DNA of 64,000 bases from Pseudothauera rhizosphaerae. GTDB lineage: Bacteria; Pseudomonadota; Gammaproteobacteria; Burkholderiales; Rhodocyclaceae. Shown here in pieces: positions 54,394 through 61,948 of the stretch (positions are counted from its first letter, which is position 1; the number at the start of each line of letters is the position of its first letter). The stretch lies in the NCBI RefSeq assembly GCF_004801305.1, contig NZ_SSOD01000013.1, positions 82,494 to 146,493 of the forward strand, in the 5' to 3' direction. Below the pieces are notes generated by a model that saw only the letters and a list, made by a program, of their open reading frames with translations, did not search any database and had not been told where the DNA came from. A program made the position numbers and the translations under genes.

Positions 54394-55599
54394 GTGAACA
54401 AGAAGACCATCGCAGCTTTCGCCGGGTCGCTGCTGGGCGCCGCTCTGCTGGCCGCCCCGGCCCACGCGCAGAACGTCCGTATCGGCCTGCTGGGCGGCAT
54501 CTCCGGCCCCATCGCGGCCATGGCGCCATCCATGCTGGACGCCTCGCGCCTGGCGATCGCCCAGGTCAACGAGCAGGGCGGCATCCTCAAGGGCGGCAAG
54601 CTGGAGATCGTCGTCGGCGACAGCGCCTGCAACCCGCAGAACGCCACCGACGCGGCCACCAAGGCGGTGAACATCGACCGCGTGATCGCCACCGTCGGCC
54701 CGCACTGCTCGGGCGCGGTGCTGGCTGCCGCCAACTCGGTGACGGTCCCGGCCGGCGTGCTGCTGGTCACCCCGTCGGGCACCTCGCCCGAGATCACCAA
54801 GCTCAACGACAAGGATCTGGTGTTCCGCACCGTGTCCTCAGACGACTACCAGGGCCGGGCGCTGGCGCGCACGCTGAAGGCGCGCGGCACCACCAAGGTG
54901 GCGGTGGCCTACCTCAACAACGACTACGGCAAGGGCCTGGCCGAAGCCTTCCGGGCCGAGTTCGAGGCCGGTGGCGGCGTCATCGCCGGCTATTCCGGGC
55001 ACGAGGACGGCAAGGCCTCCTACCGTTCCGACCTCGCCCAGCTCGCCCGCGGCGGCGCCGACACGCTGGTGCTCTTCGACTACGGCGACGGCACCGGTCT
55101 GACCATCCTGCGCCAGGCGCTGGAGAACGGCTTCTTCAAGACCTACATCGGCGCCGACGGCATGAAGTCCGAGGCGGTCATCAAGTCGATCGGTGCGCAG
55201 AACCTCACCACCTTCTTCTCCTCCGCTCCGGTGGGCGAGGCCTCCGCGGCCCTGGACCTCTTCCGCAAGGCCTTCTCGGCCGCGGGCGGCAACCCGGATG
55301 CGATCTTCACCACCACCTCCTACGACGCGGCCTTCCTGGTCGCACTCGCCATCGAGAAGGCGGGCGGCGACAAGGCCAAGCTGTCCCAGGCCCTGCGCGA
55401 GGTGGCTTCGGCGCCGGGCGAACCCGTCCTGCCGGGCGAATGGGCCAAGGCCAAGAAGCTGATCGCGGAAGGCAAGGACATCGACTACAAGGGCGCCGCG
55501 GGCGACCACGAGTTCGACCAGGCCGGCGACGTGCCGGGCGCCTACGCCTTCTTCAAGGTCAGCGGCGACACTTACGAGGCGATCTCCGAGATGAAGTGA
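54394..55599 (+). CDS. livK: Branched-chain amino acid ABC transporter substrate-binding protein
   Basis: A 401-residue periplasmic binding protein (type 1 fold). GTG 54394 is preceded by AGGAGGTGA. The signal peptide (IAAFAGSLLGAALLAAPAHA) is cleaved before QNVRIG. LivJ/LivK-like segments include IGLLGGISGPIAAMAPSM and VGPHCSGAVLAAANS. Ligand not determined; likely branched-chain amino acids. Followed by a strong terminator at 55625. Confidence 0.9.
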   Translation: MNKKTIAAFAGSLLGAALLAAPAHAQNVRIGLLGGISGPIAAMAPSMLDASRLAIAQVNEQGGILKGGKLEIVVGDSACNPQNATDAATKAVNIDRVIATVGPHCSGAVLAAANSVTVPAGVLLVTPSGTSPEITKLNDKDLVFRTVSSDDYQGRALARTLKARGTTKVAVAYLNNDYGKGLAEAFRAEFEAGGGVIAGYSGHEDGKASYRSDLAQLARGGADTLVLFDYGDGTGLTILRQALENGFFKTYIGADGMKSEAVIKSIGAQNLTTFFSSAPVGEASAALDLFRKAFSAAGGNPDAIFTTTSYDAAFLVALAIEKAGGDKAKLSQALREVASAPGEPVLPGEWAKAKKLIAEGKDIDYKGAAGDHEFDQAGDVPGAYAFFKVSGDTYEAISEMK

Positions 55600-55624
55600 T
55601 CCATCCGTGGATGCACCCCGACGA

Positions 55625-55658
55625 GGGCCGCGCAGGGCAGACCTGCGCGGCCCTTTTT
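55625..55658 (+). terminator. Rho-independent terminator after livK
   Basis: GGGCCGCGCAGG-N5-CCTGCGCGGCCC followed by TTTTT. It begins 26 bp after the livK stop; a textbook intrinsic terminator. Confidence 0.9.
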
Positions 55659-55723
55659 CCTGCTGCGCCGGGTTCCACGAACGACATATGCGCGTCACGA
55701 AGCGGTGCGCAGCCGCAGCATCG

Positions 55724-55740
55724 TGCACCAATGCGGTGCC
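55724..55740. promoter_or_regulatory. NtrC-binding-site-like palindrome upstream of aapJ
   Basis: TGCACC-AATGC-GGTGCC fits the NtrC consensus TGCACC-N5-GGTGCA with one mismatch. It lies about 90 bp upstream of a sigma-54 promoter, the correct spacing for an enhancer. Confidence 0.7.
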
Positions 55741-55813
55741 CGACCGCCCCACCGCAGGGCGCGGCAGGCCTGGAAAGCCGATATTCATGGCGATTCATTG
55801 CGCCGCATCATAT

Positions 55814-55830
55814 TGGCACGGGTTCTGCTT
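55814..55830 (+). promoter_or_regulatory. Sigma-54 promoter of the aap operon
   Basis: TTGGCACGGGTTCTGCTT holds GG at 55815-55816 and GC at 55827-55828, with the required 10-bp spacing, and closely matches TGGCACR-N4-TTGCW. It predicts a start around 55840, with a ~200-nt leader before aapJ. Confidence 0.75.
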
Positions 55831-56039
55831 ACAGGCTTCCTGCCCGGCATACTCCGGGCACCGTTCGCACCGATTAGGGATTTCCCTAGAGGCATTGCAT
55901 ACGCGGTTTTTCGGGCGAATACTCGATTTCCGCAGCTTGGCGATCGATCCGGATCGCAGGTTTACCGGCCGTGCGGGGACGACCCGTCCGTCATCGCGGC
56001 CCGCTCTTCCATTGCTGTCGATCACACTTGGAGGTATCA

Positions 56040-57068
56040 ATGAAACTTCTCAAAACCACGTTGGCGTCCGCCATTGCCGTCGCCGCTTTCGGCCTGTCCA
56101 CCCAGGCCAGCGCCGGCACCACGCTGGACACCGTCACCAAGAAGGGTTTCGTGCAGTGCGGCGTCAGTGACGGCCTGCCCGGTTTCTCCTACACCGACGC
56201 CAGGGGCGCCTACCTGGGGATCGACGTGGACGTCTGCCGCGCGGTGGCAGCCGCCGTGTTCGGCGACGCCAGCAAGGTGCGCTTCACCCCGCTGACCGCC
56301 AAGGAACGCTTCACCGCGCTGCAGTCGGGCGAGGTCGACATCCTGTCGCGCAACACCACCTGGACCAGTTCACGCGATGCGGGCATGGGCCTGAGCTTCG
56401 CCGGCGTGACCTACTACGACGGCCAGGGTTTCCTGGTGAACAAGAAGCTGGGCGTGAAGAGCGCCAAGGAACTGGACGGCGCCGCGGTGTGCATCCAGGC
56501 CGGCACCACCACCGAACTCAACCTGTCGGACTACTTCCGCGCCAACGGCATGAAGTACACCCCGATCACCTACGACAAGTCGGACGAATCGGCGAAGGCC
56601 CTGGAAGCCGGCCGCTGTGACGTGCTGACTTCCGACCAGTCCCAGCTCTATGCGCAGCGCATCAAGCTGGCCGTCCCGGACGACTACGTCGTGCTGCCGG
56701 AAGTGATCTCCAAGGAACCGCTGGGCCCGGTGGTGCGCCGCGGTGACGACGAATGGTTCGCCATCGTGCGCTGGGCGCTGTTCGCCCAGGTCAACGCCGA
56801 AGAGCTGGGCGTGACCTCGGCCAACGTGGAAGACCTGGCCAAGACCTCCAAGAACCCGGACGTGCGCCGCCTGCTCGGCGCCGAGGGCGAGTACGGCAAG
56901 GATCTGCGCGTGCCCAAGGACTGGGCGGTCAAGATCATCAAGCAGGTGGGCAACTACGGCGAGATGTTCGAACGCAACGTGGGCCAGGGCAGCGAGCTCA
57001 AGATCGCCCGCGGCCTGAACGCCCTGTGGAGCAAGGGCGGCCTCCAGTACGCCCCGCCGGTACGCTGA
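56040..57068 (+). CDS. aapJ: General L-amino acid ABC transporter substrate-binding protein
   Basis: A 342-residue periplasmic protein of the AapJ/BztA type. Signal peptide SAIAVAAFGLSTQASA; SBP_bac_3 fold with the segments GVSDGLPGFSYTDARGAYLG, ALQSGEVDILSRNTTWTSSR and CVQ-like AAVCIQAGTTTELNLSD. ATG 56040 is preceded by TTGGAGG. Binds a broad range of L-amino acids, notably glutamate and glutamine relatives. Nitrogen regulation is expected from the upstream NtrC/sigma-54 sites. Confidence 0.93.
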   Translation: MKLLKTTLASAIAVAAFGLSTQASAGTTLDTVTKKGFVQCGVSDGLPGFSYTDARGAYLGIDVDVCRAVAAAVFGDASKVRFTPLTAKERFTALQSGEVDILSRNTTWTSSRDAGMGLSFAGVTYYDGQGFLVNKKLGVKSAKELDGAAVCIQAGTTTELNLSDYFRANGMKYTPITYDKSDESAKALEAGRCDVLTSDQSQLYAQRIKLAVPDDYVVLPEVISKEPLGPVVRRGDDEWFAIVRWALFAQVNAEELGVTSANVEDLAKTSKNPDVRRLLGAEGEYGKDLRVPKDWAVKIIKQVGNYGEMFERNVGQGSELKIARGLNALWSKGGLQYAPPVR

Positions 57069-57078
57069 GAGCGCTACA

Positions 57079-57108
57079 CGCCACCGCCTGAGGGCGGTGG
57101 CGTTTTTT
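57079..57108 (+). terminator. Intra-operon attenuator between aapJ and aapQ
   Basis: CGCCACCGCC-TGAG-GGCGGTGGCG followed by six T, starting 11 bp after the aapJ stop. Such partial terminators between a binding-protein gene and permease genes raise binding-protein expression over the membrane subunits. Confidence 0.85.
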
Positions 57109-57139
57109 CAACCTCCCCACGTCTTTTACGGGATCTGTC

Positions 57140-58324
57140 ATGCAGAAACCGGTAACCGGGCCGTCCGTGCGCGGCTCGATGCTGACCGACCCGAAGATCC
57201 GCGCCTGGGCGTTCCAGATACTCGCCGTCGCCACCGTGGTGGCCGTCGGCTGGTACCTGTTCCACAACACGCAGAGCAATCTCGCGCAGCGCGGCATCAC
57301 TTCGGGTTTCGCCTTTCTCAACAATCCGGCGGGCTTCGGCATCCTGCAGTCGCTCATCGACTACACGGAGGGCGATACCTACGGCCGGGTCTTCCTCGTC
57401 GGCCTGCTCAACACCCTGCTGGTGTCGGTGCTGGGCATCATCATCGCCACCATCATCGGCTTCGTCGTCGGCGTATCGCGCCTGTCGCCCAACTGGCTGA
57501 TCAGCCGGCTGGCCGCGCTGTACATCGAGATCTTCCGCAACATCCCGCCGCTGCTGCAGATCTTCTTCTGGTACTTCGCGGTGCTGCGCGCCATGCCGCC
57601 GCCGCGCGACAGCCACGCCCTCGGCGAGGCCCTCTTCCTCAACATCCGCGGCCTCTACCTGCCCGCGCCCGCCGCGGCGGACGGCTTCTGGGCCTTCCTC
57701 GTCGCACTGGCGATCGCCGTGGCGGGCTGCGTGGCCGTCGCGCGCTGGGCGCGCCAGCGGCGCGAAGCCACCGGCCAGCGCTTCCCGGTGCTCATCACCT
57801 GTCTCGCCCTCCTCGTCGCCCTGCCCGTGCTCGCCGCCCTCGTGGCCGGCAGCCCGTTCACGTGGAGCGTGCCCACGCTCACCGGCTTCAACTTCCGCGG
57901 CGGCTGGGTGGTGATCCCGGAACTGGTGGCCATCACGCTGGCGCTGTCGATCTACACCGCAGCCTTCATCGCCGAGATCGTGCGCTCCGGCATCCAGGCC
58001 GTGAGCCACGGCCAGACCGAGGCGGCGCGCTCGCTGGGCCTGCGCCCGGGGCCGATCCTGCGCCTGGTGATCATTCCGCAGGCCATGCGCGTGATCATCC
58101 CGCCACTCACCAGCCAGTATCTGAACCTGGTCAAGAACTCCTCGCTGGCGGCTGCCATCGGCTACCCCGACCTCGTGGCGCTGTTCGCCGGCACGGTGCT
58201 CAACCAGACCGGCCAGGCCATCGAAACCATCGCCATCACCATGTCGGTGTACCTGGCGATCAGCCTGTCCATCTCGCTGCTGATGAACTGGTACAACAAG
58301 CGCATCGCGCTGGTGGAGCGGTAA
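57140..58324 (+). CDS. aapQ: General L-amino acid ABC transporter permease
   Basis: A 394-residue permease of the AapQ/BztB family. An N-terminal helix (FQILAVATVVAVGWYLF) precedes a large loop and the HisM-type permease domain with the EAA-like loop QTEAARSLGLRPGPILRLVI. A second half contains FIAEIVRSGIQAV and YLNLVKNSSLAAAIGYPDLV. RBS at the CGGGA region; ATG 57140. Confidence 0.92.
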   Translation: MQKPVTGPSVRGSMLTDPKIRAWAFQILAVATVVAVGWYLFHNTQSNLAQRGITSGFAFLNNPAGFGILQSLIDYTEGDTYGRVFLVGLLNTLLVSVLGIIIATIIGFVVGVSRLSPNWLISRLAALYIEIFRNIPPLLQIFFWYFAVLRAMPPPRDSHALGEALFLNIRGLYLPAPAAADGFWAFLVALAIAVAGCVAVARWARQRREATGQRFPVLITCLALLVALPVLAALVAGSPFTWSVPTLTGFNFRGGWVVIPELVAITLALSIYTAAFIAEIVRSGIQAVSHGQTEAARSLGLRPGPILRLVIIPQAMRVIIPPLTSQYLNLVKNSSLAAAIGYPDLVALFAGTVLNQTGQAIETIAITMSVYLAISLSISLLMNWYNKRIALVER

Positions 58325-58328
58325 GCCG

Positions 58329-59423
58329 ATGAGCACACACGTCTTCAAACCCGATCTGCCGCCGCCGACCCTGTCGGTCGGTGTGCTGGGCTGGCTGCGC
58401 GCCAACCTGTTCTCCAACGGGTTCAACACGGCGCTGACCGTGCTGGCCGTCTACCTGATCTGGCTGATGGTGCCGCCGGTGATCCAATGGGCCGTCCTCG
58501 ACGCCAACTGGAGCGGCACCACGCGCGAGGACTGCACGGCGGACGGCGCCTGCTGGGTGTTCATCCAGAACCGCCTGCAGCAGTTCATGTACGGCTTCTA
58601 CCCGCTCTCGCAGCGCTGGCGGGTAGACCTCACCGTACTGGCGGCCGTGCTCGGCGCGGTGCCGATCTTCGTGCGCGCCATGCCCAGGCGCTGGATCTAC
58701 GCCATCGGCTACCTGCTGGTATACCCCTGGCTGGCATTCTGGCTGCTGCACGGCGGGCTCGGCCTGCAGATCGTCGAAACCAGCCAGTGGGGCGGCCTGA
58801 TGCTGACCCTGGTGATCGCCGTGGTGGGCATCGCCGGCGCCATGCCGCTGGGCATCCTGCTGGCCCTCGGGCGGCGCTCGCACATGCCGGCCATCCGCGT
58901 CATCTGCGTCACCTTCATCGAGTTCTGGCGCGGCGTGCCGCTGATCACCGTGCTGTTCATGTCCTCGGTGATGCTGCCGCTGTTCCTGCCCGAGCAGATC
59001 AGCATCGACAAGCTGCTGCGCGCGCTGATCGCGGTCACCCTGTTCGAGGCCGCCTACATCGCCGAAGTGGTGCGCGGCGGCCTGCAGGCCATCCCCAAGG
59101 GCCAGTACGAGGCGGCCGGCGCACTCGGCCTGGGCTACTGGCGCATGATGGGCCTGGTGATCCTGCCGCAGGCGCTCAAGCTGGTGATCCCCGGCATCGT
59201 GAACACCTTCATCGCGCTGTTCAAGGACACCAGCCTGGTCATCATCATCGGCCTCTTCGACCTCTTCAACAGCATCCACCAGGCCACCGTCGACCCCGCC
59301 TGGCTGGGCTTCGCCACCGAAGGCTACGTCTTCGCCGCGGCGGTGTACTGGATCTTCTGCTTCGGCATGTCGCGCTACTCGATGCGGCTCGAACGCCGCC
59401 TGCACACCGGGCACAAACGATAG
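58329..59423 (+). CDS. aapM: General L-amino acid ABC transporter permease
   Basis: A 364-residue permease of the AapM/BztC family. N-terminal hydrophilic head plus helix ([16 protein letters not shown]), a periplasmic loop with two Cys ([10 protein letters not shown]), then the inner-membrane permease domain with the loop [20 protein letters not shown]. It starts 4 bp after the aapQ stop, so the two permeases are tightly coupled. Confidence 0.92.
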   Translation: MSTHVFKPDLPPPTLSVGVLGWLRANLFSNGFNTALTVLAVYLIWLMVPPVIQWAVLDANWSGTTREDCTADGACWVFIQNRLQQFMYGFYPLSQRWRVDLTVLAAVLGAVPIFVRAMPRRWIYAIGYLLVYPWLAFWLLHGGLGLQIVETSQWGGLMLTLVIAVVGIAGAMPLGILLALGRRSHMPAIRVICVTFIEFWRGVPLITVLFMSSVMLPLFLPEQISIDKLLRALIAVTLFEAAYIAEVVRGGLQAIPKGQYEAAGALGLGYWRMMGLVILPQALKLVIPGIVNTFIALFKDTSLVIIIGLFDLFNSIHQATVDPAWLGFATEGYVFAAAVYWIFCFGMSRYSMRLERRLHTGHKR

Positions 59424-59437
59424 GAACGCGTCGAAAA

Positions 59438-60208
<771 letters not shown>

Positions 60209-60282
60209 GGGCAAGACCGGTCCACGCAAAGCGCGCGTTCGCTACGGAAGGAACGGCGTGGCCATGCGGTATTCACCTGGCA
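60209..60282. other. Gap before CDI locus
   Basis: 74 bp after aapP with no gene or clear terminator seen; it separates the rightward aap operon from the leftward CDI region. Confidence 0.5.
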
Positions 60283-60708
60283 CTAACCTCGATTGGGTGT
60301 CAGGTGAATTCTTGATCTGTACAGATCGAGTCCCGAGCTCGATTGCTTGCTGGCGTAGCGGCTCATGTCTTGCAGCGTTTCGATGAGCAGATCGCCGCCG
60401 ATGTTCATGAGCACGGTGTCGCCCGCGAGCTGCGCGCCCTTCAGGGTGGTGTCGCGCCCGCTCTGGACCGTGAGGCTGTCGGTGGCGGTGATGAGGGTGT
60501 TGTCCCACACGGTTTCCGTGCCGTTGGCCCGGCCTTTGGCCTGCCCGGCGTTGAGCTGGATCGAGAAGCCGGTCTGCTGACCGAAGCCGAAGGTGACGCC
60601 GACCCCGGCGCTGCTGCTTTTGTTGGTGTTGCGCAGCGTGCTGGTGTTGGCCGCCGCTTGCAGGTGGATGTCGCGCTGCGCGGCAAGCCTGATCTCTTCG
60701 GAAATCAA
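60283..60708 (-). pseudogene. Orphan CdiA hemagglutinin-repeat fragment
   Basis: A 141-residue frame (ISEEIRLAAQRDIHLQAAAN...) of the filamentous hemagglutinin-repeat type found in CdiA/FhaB exoproteins (SLTVQSGRDTTLKGAQLAGD). It lacks a signal sequence, TPS domain and toxin. Its 3' part (LLIETLQDMSRYASKQSSSG) repeats the segment at the right window edge. It is most likely the join left by recombination that displaced an older cdiA 3' end. Confidence 0.75.
60325..60390 (-). repeat. cdiA-derived repeat, left copy
   Basis: 66 bp matching 63935-64000 at 61 positions by eye (both encode SRY(A/T)SKQSSSGLDL preceded by LLIETLQD). The pair brackets the toxin/immunity region and offers homology for module exchange. 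Confidence 0.85.
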
Positions 60709-60732
60709 ATGACTACGGCCCCTTTGGCCGTT

Positions 60733-61146
60733 TCACTCCTCCTCGGACGTTCCCAACTGACCAAGCGACCGATTGATTTCTTCTCCCGAGATCAATTCAT
60801 CGGTCTCTTCGTAGCCCTCCGGTTTGTCGTAGTCATACTCGATGTTGAATTTTCCGCTCGGGTAGAGCGTGAACGTTAAGCCCCAGATGCGATGACCAGT
60901 CGTCTTCAGAAGAGTGTCGCGGAGAAAGAGCGCAGCGTCTAAACCTTCCCAAAGCGCTGCTTGATCTTCTTCAAAACCACCATGCTCGTCGATGTCTCCT
61001 TTAAAAAACAGCCACTGGGACCCTCTTGCCATTTTCGCAAGCATACTAATGTTGCAGCCTGCAGAATCCCATGCGCGCTTTCCAATAAATGCCAACACAT
61101 ACTTAGCAAGTGCGTTATATGCGCCCTCAACATTATCGAATTGCAT
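60733..61146 (-). CDS. Immunity-protein-like gene (YezG/DUF600 type)
   Basis: A 137-residue acidic protein. RBS GAGGGAAT precedes ATG 61146. The C-terminal half (WGLTFTLYPSGKFNIEYDYD) matches what I know of YezG/DUF600 proteins, a family that contains many toxin immunity proteins. It lies directly after the remnant of a nuclease toxin (61153-61458) in the same direction, so it is the likely cognate immunity gene of that orphan module. Less GC-rich than the surroundings. Confidence 0.7.
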   Translation of the reverse strand: MQFDNVEGAYNALAKYVLAFIGKRAWDSAGCNISMLAKMARGSQWLFFKGDIDEHGGFEEDQAALWEGLDAALFLRDTLLKTTGHRIWGLTFTLYPSGKFNIEYDYDKPEGYEETDELISGEEINRSLGQLGTSEEE

Positions 61147-61152
61147 ATTCCC

Positions 61153-61458
61153 TCACTGAATAAATCTGTATGGAATTATTTTCCCGTCTACAGTTGCAAA
61201 TACTTTGAATTCATTCGGCCTCACCCCACTGCCGACCGGATACCCCACCTCGATCTTCACGCTCACCTCCTTGCCGGCCTTGAGCGCATCACGCAACTCG
61301 TTCTCCATCGCTTTCCAGTCGCCGCGGTTCAGGGTCGAAGCTTGCGGCACGATGTTGATCTTGTCACCTGCGCCGCCCAGGCTGGACGCAATCAGGTGGC
61401 CGCCCTCGTCACCGATTTCGCCGCATTTCCCGGTCGCGCATTGCTGGTAGGTACTGCG
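61153..61458 (-). pseudogene. Orphan CdiA C-terminal toxin remnant (DNA/RNA non-specific endonuclease type)
   Basis: In frame from 61458 to 61153 runs a 101-residue coding stretch without a start codon, beginning immediately after the TAA of the SUKH gene. It encodes GEIGDEGGHLIASSLGG, then INIVPQASTLNRGDWKAMEN and a C-terminal GYPVGSGVRPNEFKVFATV, the end of an Endonuclea_NS_2-type nuclease (DGGH motif). The 5' part of the toxin is missing. It is an orphan CdiA-CT, promoterless and probably silent unless recombined onto cdiA. Confidence 0.75.
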
Positions 61459-61947
61459 TTACGGGTTGGGAAGATTGAACCAGTTTGGATCGTCAACCAA
61501 TCTCCGGAAAAATCCAACCAGCGAATCGCAAATTCTTCCACCGTTAGACATTTTTTCACCCCACATCCAATAGACTGCATTTGGATTATCGCTATTGGGA
61601 TGAAGACATAGAAAAAGATCAACATCACGTTGAAGAAAAGGCAATGTCTGTGCCTCTATTTGGCTATACGGCATTAGCCATTCTGAGGCACCATCAATAA
61701 TTGCTACAATTTCTCGTGGACTTGCAATGTAATTATAGTCTGCTACTGCTCCGCTGTTTCCCGTTTGCAACTGCCCCCATCCTACTTCCATATAGAACTG
61801 CCTAAGTTCAGCGGGGAAAGCAATATTTAAGGAATTTTCTGCTTCGTTAATTTCTGACAAACCGACAGGAAGAAAGAAATTCTCATGCAACCCAATAATT
61901 TTATTGGACTCTGGATCGCGTTTTAAATGGCGCATAAATTCATACAT
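61459..61947 (-). CDS. SMI1/KNR4 (SUKH) family immunity protein
   Basis: A 162-residue protein with the SUKH signature in the N-terminal third (VGLSEINEAENSLNIAFPAE, then LRQFYMEVGWGQLQ). It begins 1 bp after the TGA of the cdiA frame. SUKH proteins are immunity factors for polymorphic toxins, so this is the expected antidote for the HNH toxin domain encoded upstream. AT-rich sequence. Confidence 0.85.
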   Translation of the reverse strand: MYEFMRHLKRDPESNKIIGLHENFFLPVGLSEINEAENSLNIAFPAELRQFYMEVGWGQLQTGNSGAVADYNYIASPREIVAIIDGASEWLMPYSQIEAQTLPFLQRDVDLFLCLHPNSDNPNAVYWMWGEKMSNGGRICDSLVGFFRRLVDDPNWFNLPNP

Positions 61948-61948
61948 A

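Noticed and set aside
61392..61628. 78-codon minus-strand frame (MMLIFFYVFIPIAI...)
   Set aside because: It is an out-of-frame reading of the SUKH gene and the toxin remnant; both true frames explain the sequence.
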